64,000 nt of DNA from NCBI GenBank assembly GCA_035063885.1, contig JAPSFM010000004.1, positions 1 to 64,000 on the forward strand. The letters are read 5' to 3'. A program made the translations under genes and the position numbers. Each line of letters begins with the position of its first letter. Position 1 is the stretch's first letter. The notes beneath the pieces were generated by a model. The model was not told the DNA's origin, searched no databases, and worked only from the letters and a program-made list of their open reading frames with translations. Shown in pieces: positions 1 to 8,433 of the stretch. Origin of the DNA: CAADGY01 sp900696665 (GTDB lineage: Bacteria; Acidobacteriota; Terriglobia; Bryobacterales; Bryobacteraceae).

Positions 1-86
1 ATGATCTGGGTTATATCGACCTGGAGGAGAAAACTTTGCAGCCCCTCGACAACCCCTTCGGGCCCAAAGTGTTACCTATGTCTTAG
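1..86 (+). CDS. IS481-type transposase, C-terminal fragment (5' end outside window)
   Basis: Reading from base 3, an open frame of 27 codons ends in TAG at 84-86. Its peptide contains GYIDLEEKTLQPLDNPFGPK, which I recognise as the usual C-terminal tail of integrase-core (IS481-like) transposases common in Acidobacteria. The stop lies inside the terminal repeats of the element, as expected for an insertion sequence whose gene runs almost to its end. Only the tail is visible, so the family call rests on this tail and on the terminal repeats that follow. Confidence 0.55.
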   Translation, partial: DLGYIDLEEKTLQPLDNPFGPKVLPMS

Positions 87-120
87 GAACAATCTGTTAC
101 CTATGTGTCCGGAATGGACA
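70..120. mobile_element. Right end of the insertion sequence with terminal repeats
   Basis: The 12-mer TGTTACCTATGT occurs twice, at 70-81 and 95-106, as a 25-bp-spaced direct repeat. It runs into a small inverted repeat, TGTCC (106-110) and GGACA (116-120). TG...CA ends with tandem internal transposase-binding repeats are typical of IS481/IS3-type elements. The putative element end at about 120 is only 10 bp from the CCA end of the tRNA-Ser gene. The left end and any target duplication lie outside the window. Confidence 0.5.
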
Positions 121-130
121 CCACACGGCA

Positions 131-220
131 TGGCGGAGGAAGAGGGATTCGAACCCCCGAGCGAGTTACCCCGCTAACGGTTTTCAAGACCGCCGGTTTC
201 AACCACTCACCCATTCCTCC
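131..220 (-). tRNA. tRNA-Ser (anticodon UGA)
   Basis: The reverse complement folds as a class II tRNA. The acceptor arm GGAGGAA pairs with TTCCTCC and is followed by a G discriminator and a genome-encoded CCA (131-133). The T arm contains GGTTCGAATCC. A long variable arm of the serine type lies between the anticodon and T arms. The anticodon loop is CTTGAAA, with anticodon TGA at 184-186. The length of 90 nt including CCA fits tRNA-Ser. Confidence 0.95.
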
Positions 221-240
221 ACTCCCCAGTTTATTCTATA

Positions 241-269
241 CCGGCCGGTTTCCATCGACCGGAGGCCGG
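241..269. other. Inverted repeat between tRNA-Ser and the PIG-L gene
   Basis: CCGGCC (241-246) followed by GGT is mirrored by ACC and GGCCGG (264-269), giving a GC-rich hairpin with a 3-nt bulge. It lies in the divergent intergenic space. There is no U-tract, so it is not an obvious terminator. It could be a protein-binding site or simply chance in GC-rich DNA. Confidence 0.3.
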
Positions 270-323
270 ACAGCGCGTATGATGGACCTTTCAGTCCCGC
301 CGTGGCGGGACGGAGGTCTCATC

Positions 324-1022
324 ATGGCATCTACTCTGATGGCCATCGCCGCACATCCGGGCGACGCCATTTTCACAATGGGCGCTGCCGTCGCCCAGCA
401 TGTCCAGCAAGGCGGAAAAGGAGTGTTCGTTAGCCTGACGCTCGGTGAAAAGGGGGCTCCAAAAGACATCTCCACTCAGAAGTACGGTGAAATGCAGCGC
501 GAGGCCAGCGAGAAGGCGGCCAAAATACTCGGCGCGGGCTTCGAACTGTTGACGTATCCCGACGCGGAGATCCCGCTAAAAGATGAAACCGCTCTTGCCG
601 TAGCCGACGTCATCCGCAAGCACAAAGCCGATCTTGTCATCACGCACTGGAACGGCAGTTGGCATAAGGACCACCAGAATTGCCACCTCATCGTTCGCGA
701 CGCCATCTTCTACGCGGCGCTGAAGACCATGGAGCGCAAGGACGCGCCCCATTCCGTTCGCAGGCTCTATTACGCGGATAACTGGGAGGATGCCGAGAAT
801 TTCAAGCCGGATACCTACCTGGACATCTCCGGTGTGTTCGACAAGTGGATGGCCGCCTGCGACGCGTATCCCATGTGGCGCGGGCAAACTGGCTTCTTCC
901 GTTACAACGATTATTATGGAAGCCTCGCGGTGATGCGCGGCTGTTTATCGGGCTTCCGGCACGCCGTAGCGCTTATGACGGACCCGAATGAGCGCACCAA
1001 CCGCGTTCGTTCGCTCGGCTGA
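324..1022 (+). CDS. PIG-L/LmbE family deacetylase-like protein with altered active site
   Basis: A 232-residue protein of the PIG-L (LmbE) fold, a family of zinc-dependent amide deacetylases acting on GlcNAc-containing glycoconjugates. The N-terminal metal motif reads AHPGD (H11, G13, D14) and the second motif HKDH lies at residues 114-117. In characterised members such as MshB the motif is AHPDD, and its first Asp is the general base. Here that Asp is Gly13, so standard deacetylase chemistry is doubtful, while the zinc ligands H11, D14 and a later His remain. I chose the ATG at 324 because GGAGG sits at 312-316. The frame stays open upstream through the tRNA, which cannot be coding. It stands alone between the tRNA and a convergent M81 gene. 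Confidence 0.85.
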   Translation: MASTLMAIAAHPGDAIFTMGAAVAQHVQQGGKGVFVSLTLGEKGAPKDISTQKYGEMQREASEKAAKILGAGFELLTYPDAEIPLKDETALAVADVIRKHKADLVITHWNGSWHKDHQNCHLIVRDAIFYAALKTMERKDAPHSVRRLYYADNWEDAENFKPDTYLDISGVFDKWMAACDAYPMWRGQTGFFRYNDYYGSLAVMRGCLSGFRHAVALMTDPNERTNRVRSLG

Positions 1023-1027
1023 AGTGG

Positions 1028-2536
1028 CTACGGCTCCAGACCGAACAGACTGGGATCAACGTGCTTCCAAGTAAACCGCCGCGGATTCACAGCTGTGACG
1101 CCGGGAGTATCCACCTCGATGATGCTTCCGGCCACCGGCTCATAGGCCGCGCGGAATGCCACCGCCGCTTTCACCACCAGAATCCGCTGGCGCTCCGGAT
1201 AGATGCCGTGGGCGATTAACTGGTGAAGGCTGAACGGCATCTGCCGCCTGGCGGTCAGCATCACCAGGTTCTGGTTGTCGGGCGTCGAACCCTCCACATC
1301 GATAACCGCCGTCAGGCCCTGGTCGTAATAGCGCTGTCCGCCATGCCGGACAGCCGTCTCCATAAAGCGCCCGTCGTGGAGAGATTTCACCCGCCCGCGA
1401 ATTCGCACCGGGTCGCCATGCAGCCGGTCTGTCTTTGCGCCCACTTCCATGTCGAAAGCGCCACCGATGCCGGCTTCGGCCGCCGCTTCCACCGCGCGCG
1501 GATCCGCCAACGCCACAAACCAGCCGGACGCTTTCTGGCGAACCAACTCACTCAACAGAAAGGTTGCGTCACCCGAAGCGCCTCCGCCGATGTTATCGCC
1601 CATCTCCACCAGCACTACCGGAAACAGATTGCTAGAAATCGCCTGTCTTACGGCGGCAGCAGGGTCCGGAAGGCGCAACGCCAGGCGGTCGCGCGTGTCC
1701 CATAACTCGCCGGACAGCCGCTTTGCCGTGTGCTTCGCCAGTTCCCGGTCGTTGTTGGTCACAACCACAACACTTGCTCCCATAGCAGGAACATCGGCGT
1801 ACTGGTATCCCCCGGCGACGCTCGCGGCGAGAATTCCGTCCTGTTCTTCCAGGCGGCGGGTCTCTTCGACGATCGGCGCCAACGGCTCGGCATTCGTGTT
1901 CTGAAAGCGGATGTTGTAGATCATGCCCGGCTTCGCCAGCGCCTGCACCGGCTTGAATTTCCCGGACACAATCCCCGACATAATCCAGGCTGCGCGGATT
2001 CCGCGGTCTCTCTGGTCGATGTGCGGATTGGTTTTGTAGTTCAGCAGGGCCGTCGAGAGTTCGACAACCTGAGATGAAATGTTGGCATGAAAGTCGTGCG
2101 TTACCACAATCGGAAAGCCGCTTCCAAGCGCCTCCCGCAAACGCCGCATGACTTCACCATCTGCATGAAGGTAGCTCTGGGCGACCATCGCGCCATGAAG
2201 TGCGAGCAGGAGGCCCTCGAAGTTGCCGCCGGAACGAATACGCCGGAGCAGATCACCCGTCAATGCGTCCAGAGCCTCATCGGTCACCGGGCCCGAGGGT
2301 GTCGCGTGCGCCACGAGCGTAGGGTAAAGATCCAGGCCGAAACGCGCGCCTCCTTCGATAAAGCCGCTGACCTCGTCATTGTTCTTGCCCCATTTCTCGA
2401 GCGCAGCGCCCGGATCATCACCGGTGCGACGGTCGAAATCGGCAAGAGTGGTGTTGACGGAAAAGAACGAGTTTGATTCGTGAACGATGCCCCCGATGGC
2501 GATTCTCGGGCGCGGAGTTTGTGTATGGGTCGTCAT
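1028..2536 (-). CDS. M81 family metallopeptidase (MlrC-like)
   Basis: A 502-residue protein that matches the MlrC family throughout. Its N-terminus is RIAIGGIVHESNSF, and the central THDFHANIS segment carries the predicted zinc ligands (Asp and His). The C-terminal domain (residues ~310-500) contains the GDNIGGGASGDAT stretch seen in MlrC_C domains. MlrC of sphingomonads cleaves linearised microcystin fragments. Homologues in soil Acidobacteria are common and their substrates are unknown, so a role in peptide or amide degradation is the safe statement. No signal peptide is evident. It converges on the PIG-L gene with 5 bp between the stops. Confidence 0.88.
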   Translation of the reverse strand: MTTHTQTPRPRIAIGGIVHESNSFFSVNTTLADFDRRTGDDPGAALEKWGKNNDEVSGFIEGGARFGLDLYPTLVAHATPSGPVTDEALDALTGDLLRRIRSGGNFEGLLLALHGAMVAQSYLHADGEVMRRLREALGSGFPIVVTHDFHANISSQVVELSTALLNYKTNPHIDQRDRGIRAAWIMSGIVSGKFKPVQALAKPGMIYNIRFQNTNAEPLAPIVEETRRLEEQDGILAASVAGGYQYADVPAMGASVVVVTNNDRELAKHTAKRLSGELWDTRDRLALRLPDPAAAVRQAISSNLFPVVLVEMGDNIGGGASGDATFLLSELVRQKASGWFVALADPRAVEAAAEAGIGGAFDMEVGAKTDRLHGDPVRIRGRVKSLHDGRFMETAVRHGGQRYYDQGLTAVIDVEGSTPDNQNLVMLTARRQMPFSLHQLIAHGIYPERQRILVVKAAVAFRAAYEPVAGSIIEVDTPGVTAVNPRRFTWKHVDPSLFGLEP

Positions 2537-2687
2537 TTTGTGGCCGTTGGATCGGTTCTCGATCTACCATACTACGAGGTATGCCCGGGCGGAGATAGTT
2601 ACGCTGCAACCGCCTGGAGTCTATTGGCATCCATCGATAGAGGAAGCCGGCGGCGGCTTGCCTCCCCAAACTTCAGCGTGGTAAGAC

Positions 2688-3293
2688 ATGGAAAGCAAGA
2701 CGGCTGACTGTACTGGGCCCATGCAGGACGGAAGCAACCACTCCGAAAAGATCTGTCGCGCGGCAAAACCTTCCACCATCCAATCTCTATTCTCCTGGGG
2801 TCGCGACTTGATTCTGTCCGTCGTCATCGCTGCCGTTGTTATCCTCTTTTTGTATCAGCCGGTGAAGGTCGAGGGCACAAGCATGATGCCGGCCCTCGAA
2901 GACCAGGAACGCATTTTCATCAATAAGTTCGTTTACAGCTTCGGGTGGGGCGACATCGTGCGCGGCGACATGGTGGTATTCTGGTATCCGGCCGACCCCA
3001 GCAAATCCTATATCAAGCGTGTGATCGGGCTGCCGGGAGACACCGTGGAAGTGGTGCAAGGCACCGTTTATGTAAACGGTCACGCTCTCGCGGAGTCCTA
3101 TGTGCCGGAGAAATACCGCGACCGTTCCTCTATGCCGGCTCGCGTCGTACCGCCAGCATCCTATTTCGTGCTTGGCGATCATCGCAGTTCGTCGAATGAC
3201 AGCCGCAATTGGGGTGCAGTCCCCAGGCGCTACATTTATGGCAAGGCTGTTTTTGTATACTGGCCCCTCGATAAGATAGGTTTGCTCAGGTAA
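2688..3293 (+). CDS. lepB: Signal peptidase I
   Basis: A 201-residue type I signal peptidase. It removes signal peptides from exported proteins at the outer face of the inner membrane. An N-terminal membrane anchor spans residues ~42-56. The nucleophile Ser65 lies in GTSMMPAL (box B) and the general base Lys110 in YIKRVIGLPGD (box D). The GDHRSSSNDSRNWG segment is box E. The single N-terminal anchor and short length resemble Gram-positive or acidobacterial forms rather than the two-anchor E. coli enzyme. An alternative start is ATG at 2721; neither start has a clear ribosome-binding site. The next gene begins 158 bp downstream. Confidence 0.93.
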   Translation: MESKTADCTGPMQDGSNHSEKICRAAKPSTIQSLFSWGRDLILSVVIAAVVILFLYQPVKVEGTSMMPALEDQERIFINKFVYSFGWGDIVRGDMVVFWYPADPSKSYIKRVIGLPGDTVEVVQGTVYVNGHALAESYVPEKYRDRSSMPARVVPPASYFVLGDHRSSSNDSRNWGAVPRRYIYGKAVFVYWPLDKIGLLR

Positions 3294-3451
3294 CCCGTGA
3301 ATTCGCAGGCTCAACGGTGCGACGCTTGTCTCAAATTCGAAAAGGGCGGCCCCTGTCAATCGTTTCCAGGGTCGATGATTTCACGTGAGTCCAGATGGCC
3401 CGCGAAATGCTTGAGGGAGATCGTAATCGGGAGCGAGGAGACGAAGAGGAT

Positions 3452-3985
3452 ATGAATCCAATTCTGGACATGTTAATGAACTCCGCCGGCGGTGGAGCCG
3501 TGCAACAGCTTAACAGACAGTTTGGTCTCTCCGGCGAACAGACCCAGGCTGCGCTCAGTTCCCTTGTGCCCGCACTGATGGCCGGTTTGCAGCGCAACAC
3601 TTCGCAGGAAGGCGGTCTGGGAGCACTGCTCGGCGCACTGGACCGCGGTAACCACGAACAGTATCTCGATAGCCCCGAAACACTGGCACAGGAATCTACG
3701 AAGTCCGATGGAAACTCCATTCTCGGGCACATCTTCGGCAACAAGGACGTCAGCCGTGCGGTTGCGGCGCGTGCCTCGGACCAGACCGGCATAGGGGCGG
3801 ATGTTTTGAAAAAGATGCTGCCGGTAGTGGCTACGATGGTAATGGGTGGCCTCAGCAAGCAAAAGGCGACGAATCAGGGACCCGGCGGTGGCAATATCAT
3901 CGCATCGCTGCTGGATCAGAACCGTGATGGCTCCATCGCGGATGAAGCCTTCGGATTGCTGAGCCGTTTCCTGGGTGGCCGTTGA
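3452..3985 (+). CDS. DUF937 domain-containing protein
   Basis: A 177-residue protein. Its first ~150 residues resemble DUF937: a helical region beginning MNPILDMLMNSAGGGAVQQL, a GLSGEQTQAALSSLVPALMAGL segment, then KKMLPVVATMVMGGL. The C-terminus (LLDQNRDGSIADEAFGLLSRFLGGR) resembles a single EF-hand-like loop (DQNRDGSIADEA), a common ending in this family. The function of DUF937 proteins is not established. The ATG at 3452 was chosen because GAAGAGGA lies just upstream; the frame also extends to an ATG at 3395 without a good site. Confidence 0.75.
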   Translation: MNPILDMLMNSAGGGAVQQLNRQFGLSGEQTQAALSSLVPALMAGLQRNTSQEGGLGALLGALDRGNHEQYLDSPETLAQESTKSDGNSILGHIFGNKDVSRAVAARASDQTGIGADVLKKMLPVVATMVMGGLSKQKATNQGPGGGNIIASLLDQNRDGSIADEAFGLLSRFLGGR

Positions 3986-4040
3986 TTCACCGTAAGTTCT
4001 CTGAAGGGCAGTTCAAGATCAAGACAAAGGAGACAAGCTC

Positions 4041-4586
4041 ATGGCCTTTCATCTTTCAAATGCAAGCCGTTTTTTTTCTTTCGCAGCGCTTCTTGCCGCT
4101 TTGTGTGCTACTGCAGGCGCCCAGAACACAGGCTATATTAAGGCCAGTGTGAATCCCGGCCGCGCGGGCGTTTTCGTAGACGGGAAGTACCTGGGGCCGG
4201 CGAAGAATTTTGGGATAACACGCAAGTATGCCGTCGCCGCCGGCGAGCATGAAATCGTTCTCCGGGAACCTCGCTACTCGGAAGTAACCAAGCGAGTCAC
4301 TGTCGAGCCCGGCAAGACGGTAACCCTGAAAGAAAACTTACAGCCGGTCGAAGTGGCTAAACCGCCATTTGGCCGATTAAGGACGCGAAGCAACAACAAG
4401 TTTGACGGGGTTTTCGTAAATGGCGCTTACATGGGCCATGTGGATGAGTTCAACAATTCCTCTCAGGCGCTGCTATTGAATCCGGGTGAATACACAGTGC
4501 GCATTGTCTCACCCGGCGGCGAGCTTCGACAGGAGAAGAAGGTGACGATTCAGCAGGACCAGGTCACTCTCGTCGAAGTCAACTGA
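4041..4586 (+). CDS. Secreted protein with two PEGA-type domains
   Basis: A 181-residue protein with a cleavable signal peptide (hydrophobic residues ~10-26, then AGA|QN). Two beta-rich repeats follow. In the first, GRAGVFVDGKYLGPA is followed by GEHEIVLREPRYSEVTKRVTVEPG. In the second, DGVFVNGAYMGHVDEF is followed by GEYTVRIVSPGGELRQEKKVTI. This pattern of a short (V/F)DGxYxG turn followed by a beta-sandwich strand pair is typical of PEGA domains, which occur in surface and S-layer-associated proteins. AAAGGAG lies upstream of the start. The likely location is periplasm or cell surface; no enzymatic residues are seen. Confidence 0.78.
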   Translation: MAFHLSNASRFFSFAALLAALCATAGAQNTGYIKASVNPGRAGVFVDGKYLGPAKNFGITRKYAVAAGEHEIVLREPRYSEVTKRVTVEPGKTVTLKENLQPVEVAKPPFGRLRTRSNNKFDGVFVNGAYMGHVDEFNNSSQALLLNPGEYTVRIVSPGGELRQEKKVTIQQDQVTLVEVN

Positions 4587-4631
4587 CATTGGAGCGATGG
4601 AGTGCTCCTTCCGGTATCATGGGAGGAGCAC

Positions 4632-5948
4632 ATGCCCCGGCCTTCAAGGCTGCCGTCGGTGGTCATTGTCGGCAGGCCCAATGTGGGAAAATCCACGCTT
4701 TTTAATGCAATCACCGGCCAGCGCCGCTCAATCGTCGGCGACGAACCCGGGATTACGCGCGACCGTATTCACGCACGCGCGGAGTATCGCGGGCGGCCTT
4801 TCGAGTTGATCGACACCGGCGGCATCGTGCCGAACGAAGACGAGTTGATACCGGCAGAGATCTTCCGCCAGGCCCGGGTTGCGCTCAAGCGGGCGGATCA
4901 CGTCATTTTCCTCATCGACGGACGCACCGAGATCACCGCAAGCGATCGCGAACTTGCCAGGCTCCTGCATCAGCTGGGCAAGCCGGTTTCGCTCGCTGTC
5001 AACAAGATCGACAGCCCATCGCGAGAGACGCTCACGCACGAGTTTTATACGCTGGGGTTCCAGGATCTCTTTCCCGTTTCGTCCGAACACCGGCTGGGCT
5101 TGGACGATCTCCTCGAACGCGCTACGGATGGGTTCCCTCGCGAACAGAAACCGGAGGAGACCAAACCGGAACTTCAGCAAATCAAGGTCGCTATCATCGG
5201 ACGTCCCAATGTCGGCAAATCCACGTTGCTAAATAGCCTGGTGGGACAGGACCGGGCCATTGTGTCATCCGCCGCCGGTACGACTCGGGATGCGGTTGAC
5301 GAATCCGTCGTGTACAGCGGTATCGAGTATCTGTTCGTCGACACTGCCGGGATCCGCCGCAAAGGCAAGACCAGATTGATGGCTGAAAAGCTCAGCGTGG
5401 TGATGGCGCGGCGGCACATCCGAATGGCCAATGTGGCCGTGCTGGTTGTGGATGCCGTTGAAGGCGTCACCGGCTCCGATGCGACCGTTGCAGGCTACGC
5501 CCATGAAGAAGGCCGCGCAGTCATTATTTGCGTGAACAAGTGGGATGCTGCAGGCGAAAAGAAGCAGTCTGCGTTTAGTGGTGACGTGCGCAACGAGTTG
5601 AAGTTTTTGGAGTATGCACCGGTTGTCTATGTTTCCGCCAGAACCGGCAAGGGTGTAAGGAAGCTATTCCCCTTAATCCGCGAAGCGTATGAATCGGCAT
5701 CCAGGAGAGTGACAACCGGGGAGTTGAATCGCTTTGTCGAGACTCTTCGCCTGGAGCCCGACGTGAAGGTAAAGTACATTACGCAGGCATCGGTCCGGCC
5801 TCCCACGTTTGTACTATTCACAGACCAGAGAAAGCCACTTCACTTTTCCGCGGAACGGCACCTGATCAACCGGCTGCGGCGCCAGTTCGGATTCTCCGGC
5901 ACGCCGATCGTGGTGAAAACACGAAGCGGCCGGAAGGGCTTACGCTAA
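4632..5948 (+). CDS. der: Ribosome-assembly GTPase Der (EngA)
   Basis: A 438-residue protein with the tandem GTPase arrangement unique to Der, which is needed for 50S ribosomal subunit maturation. Each G domain has its P-loop (GRPNVGKSTLFN near the N-terminus and GRPNVGKSTLLN near residue ~190). DTGG and DTAG switch II motifs, and NKID and NKWD specificity motifs, follow. The C-terminal ~110 residues form the KH-like domain, ending in a basic TRSGRKGLR tail. The ATG at 4632 is preceded by GGGAGGAG and removes a spurious 10-residue extension. It ends tail-to-tail with the NCS1 permease, overlapping by 4 bp. Confidence 0.97.
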   Translation: MPRPSRLPSVVIVGRPNVGKSTLFNAITGQRRSIVGDEPGITRDRIHARAEYRGRPFELIDTGGIVPNEDELIPAEIFRQARVALKRADHVIFLIDGRTEITASDRELARLLHQLGKPVSLAVNKIDSPSRETLTHEFYTLGFQDLFPVSSEHRLGLDDLLERATDGFPREQKPEETKPELQQIKVAIIGRPNVGKSTLLNSLVGQDRAIVSSAAGTTRDAVDESVVYSGIEYLFVDTAGIRRKGKTRLMAEKLSVVMARRHIRMANVAVLVVDAVEGVTGSDATVAGYAHEEGRAVIICVNKWDAAGEKKQSAFSGDVRNELKFLEYAPVVYVSARTGKGVRKLFPLIREAYESASRRVTTGELNRFVETLRLEPDVKVKYITQASVRPPTFVLFTDQRKPLHFSAERHLINRLRRQFGFSGTPIVVKTRSGRKGLR

Positions 5949-7300
5949 GCCTTCGCGCGGGCGCTCAGCGCGGGAAAGGGCTCCCGCCGCTCCACAGGAA
6001 CCAGCGATGGCTCAAACCCGGCTTTAGCCAGAATCACGTACACGATAAATCCGACGATCAGACTGTAGAGCACAGCCGGCTGCGAATACAGCGCCAGCGC
6101 CGGCGGCAGCGGCAGAAAGGGGAGGATTCCGACAATGAACCCTGCCGCCCAGGCGCCATAACCTGCCCAGTTGATGCCCGCGCGAGGTCCGGCCCACCTC
6201 CATCCTGAAAGCATATAGTCGGCAGCCATGGCGCCGCAGATCGGCCCGAACGACGCTCCGACGATATTGAAGAAACCCACCAGATTGGCAGCTACGCCTG
6301 TTATCGCCAGTACAATTGCCACGCTCACACCCGCCATCATGGACCCGATACGTGGAACGCCCGGAATCATTGTCGAGAAACTGTTGCCGGCGATGAACGC
6401 GCAAAAGCACGCGGAGGGAATGGAAGCGATAGTGAAAAGTAAAAACATGGCCGGGGCCAGAAAGCCGCCGGCGTCAGCTATTACCGCATCGTAGCTGTAG
6501 CTTGAAAGCGACGGATTCAAGCCGTGCGCACCCGCCACGGAAAGCAGCGGCAGCCCTCCTGCAATAAGAATGGCGAACGCGATTCCTACCAGCCCGCCGT
6601 AGCGGACATCACGCTTGTCCCGGCTGTTCATGCCAAAATCGGCGCCGGCTGCTCCCGCCGTCGCGAAGAACCCGATCACTGTTGCCAGAATCAAGGCGAA
6701 AGCGGAAAACGGTTCACTTTTTGCCGGCGTATAGTTTGCGATACCGCCCTGTGCCTGGAGAAACACGAATATCACCATCAACAGCGGAACGGTATTCAGA
6801 AAAATCGCCACCCGAGCCACATACTGAATTCCCTTTGCGCCGATGTAGGCGATGGTGTAACCCCAGATGACAGCAATAGTTGCGAAGAGCGCCGTTTGAG
6901 GCTGCGCCTGGACCCCAAAGCCGTTCAGGATGAAGTTGGTGGAAACAAATGTGCCGACGGAGAACCAGCCGATCTGCAACAGCCCCATGAGCAGACCAGG
7001 CATGACATATCCACCCCGGGTTCCGAACGTGGAACTTCCCACAACGTAGAGCGGATAGCCGGTCTTCATGCCCAGCATGGCCGGCACGTAGTAATAGAGC
7101 TTGTAGCTAAGCAGGCCAGCCACCAGGAGCGCACCGAGACAAAGCCAGATGCTGGCCCTGTCGATCGTGCTCTCGGCCAACTTCATGTAGAAGACAACCC
7201 ACAGAAAAATTCCGGCATAGGTTGGCGCCGTGTTGACATACCACGGCGCACGGTTGGCCTGCGGGTTCGGGACAGCTTTGGCGATGTAATCGGGCAGCAT
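5945..7300 (-). CDS. NCS1 family nucleobase/cytosine permease-like transporter
   Basis: A 451-residue, highly hydrophobic protein with about 12 predicted membrane helices. The N-terminal NRAPWYVNTAPTYAGIFLWV signature is typical of the nucleobase:cation symporter-1 (CodB-like) family. Substrates in the family include cytosine, purines, hydantoin and thiamine precursors. The sequence alone does not identify the substrate here. The gene follows the DUF302 gene by about 12 bp on the same strand and is probably co-transcribed with it. Confidence 0.85.
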   Translation of the reverse strand: MLPDYIAKAVPNPQANRAPWYVNTAPTYAGIFLWVVFYMKLAESTIDRASIWLCLGALLVAGLLSYKLYYYVPAMLGMKTGYPLYVVGSSTFGTRGGYVMPGLLMGLLQIGWFSVGTFVSTNFILNGFGVQAQPQTALFATIAVIWGYTIAYIGAKGIQYVARVAIFLNTVPLLMVIFVFLQAQGGIANYTPAKSEPFSAFALILATVIGFFATAGAAGADFGMNSRDKRDVRYGGLVGIAFAILIAGGLPLLSVAGAHGLNPSLSSYSYDAVIADAGGFLAPAMFLLFTIASIPSACFCAFIAGNSFSTMIPGVPRIGSMMAGVSVAIVLAITGVAANLVGFFNIVGASFGPICGAMAADYMLSGWRWAGPRAGINWAGYGAWAAGFIVGILPFLPLPPALALYSQPAVLYSLIVGFIVYVILAKAGFEPSLVPVERREPFPALSARAKA

Positions 7301-7312
7301 CGCTTTCCGCCG

Positions 7313-7861
7313 TCAGCCCCCGGACCCGTCGTGGACTCCGGTTCCAGCGAGTTCTTCGACTTTGGAGCCCTTGCGGTCGATGCGTTGTGGAATCGCCGCC
7401 CGCATACTGACCTGGTCTTCCATCGCGCCTTCCGTCGAATACTTCGCACGGGCGGCGGCGTGCGGAACGGCGGGAACCGCTTCTCCGGCATCGGCCATGA
7501 TGTCGCTCAGCAGTTTCTCCACCGGCTTGACCAGCTCTTCCAGACTCGAGCAATCCAGAATCTGGCAGATTTCAAGCGGTGACAAAGCTTGCAGAGTGAC
7601 GCAGCCCTCTCCTTTCGTCCAGGCGGCGATGCTGAGCGGAAGAAACGCAGCGAACCGTACATCGGCCTCCAGAAGCGGAGCGCACAGGTCTGCCTGGCAA
7701 ATGGTGTAAACGTAGGCGTCTTTTACTGCGGGATTATCTATCCTACTCAAAACATGACCCAGATGGGTGACGGTATGAAGAACCGCCCCGTGGCGTTGCA
7801 CCGCTCGCCGGAGCAAAACCTCAACGTCAGCAATCGTGGCATGGCAAGTAACCTCAAGCAT
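7313..7861 (-). CDS. DUF302 domain-containing protein
   Basis: A 182-residue protein. Residues ~10-105 match DUF302: TYTIC-like YVYTICQADLCAPLLEADVRFAAFLPLSIAAW, followed by GCVTLQALSPLEICQI. DUF302 proteins are small soluble proteins of unknown function. The C-terminal ~70 residues are low in predicted structure and look like a linker or tail. I chose the ATG at 7861 because the GGAGGTG ribosome-binding site lies at the right distance. A start 24 bp further upstream (7885) is possible but lacks one. It precedes the NCS1 permease in an apparent two-gene operon. Confidence 0.72.
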   Translation of the reverse strand: MLEVTCHATIADVEVLLRRAVQRHGAVLHTVTHLGHVLSRIDNPAVKDAYVYTICQADLCAPLLEADVRFAAFLPLSIAAWTKGEGCVTLQALSPLEICQILDCSSLEELVKPVEKLLSDIMADAGEAVPAVPHAAARAKYSTEGAMEDQVSMRAAIPQRIDRKGSKVEELAGTGVHDGSGG

Positions 7862-8077
7862 GCGGCACACCTCCGCCGAGATCATATCAGAGATTCACGA
7901 TCGTTTCCCGAAAAAAGTCAACAGCAGCCTCTTGAAATCCTGCTTCCCAGCCGATATATATGCCTGAGGTGAAAGCACATCACCTCCAGCGACTGCTATT
8001 TCTGAAACGCTGCAGGAACATGGGACATCCATTAGGTAGAGTGTTATCCTGAGAGTGGCCCAAGAAAGGGGCAGGTT

Positions 8078-8428
8078 TTGGAGGAACGACTCAGAGAACT
8101 GATGCAGGAACTAGGAAATGCGATCAATGAATCGCTTTCTGATTCTGAGCGAATCGCCGCCGCGATCGGACAGATCAAGCGCTCCGGCTATGATGTCTTC
8201 CTTGTCCTGGAAGCTACTATCGGATTTAACAAGCGTGATGAAGACGCAGGGGACGATGAGGACCAGTCCTTTACGGAAGCCCAAATGCAAATTGAAGAGG
8301 CTGAAGTCGAAGAGCCGCCCGCGCGCCGGAGACGCCGGTATAGTTCTACCGGAAGGGTGAAGTGGACCTCGCAAGACCACAAGTTTCTGAAGGCTCTGAA
8401 AATCTCCACGCAAGACGATCCGCGCTAA
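8078..8428 (+). CDS. Hypothetical acidic protein with basic C-terminal tail
   Basis: A 116-residue protein of unknown function. Residues 1-55 look helical (MEERLRELMQELGNAI, then GQIKRSGYDVFLVLEATIGF). Residues ~56-80 are strongly acidic. Then comes an Arg-rich patch (ARRRRRYSS) and a C-terminal VKWTSQDHKFLKALKIS segment. The acidic-then-basic layout suggests a nucleic-acid or protein interaction role, but that is inference. The predicted start is TTG at 8078, preceded by AAAGGGGCAGG. The alternative ATG at 8102 has no ribosome-binding site at a usable distance. It converges on the glycosyltransferase, 5 bp apart. Confidence 0.65.
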   Translation: MEERLRELMQELGNAINESLSDSERIAAAIGQIKRSGYDVFLVLEATIGFNKRDEDAGDDEDQSFTEAQMQIEEAEVEEPPARRRRRYSSTGRVKWTSQDHKFLKALKISTQDDPR

Positions 8429-8433
8429 TCCAG

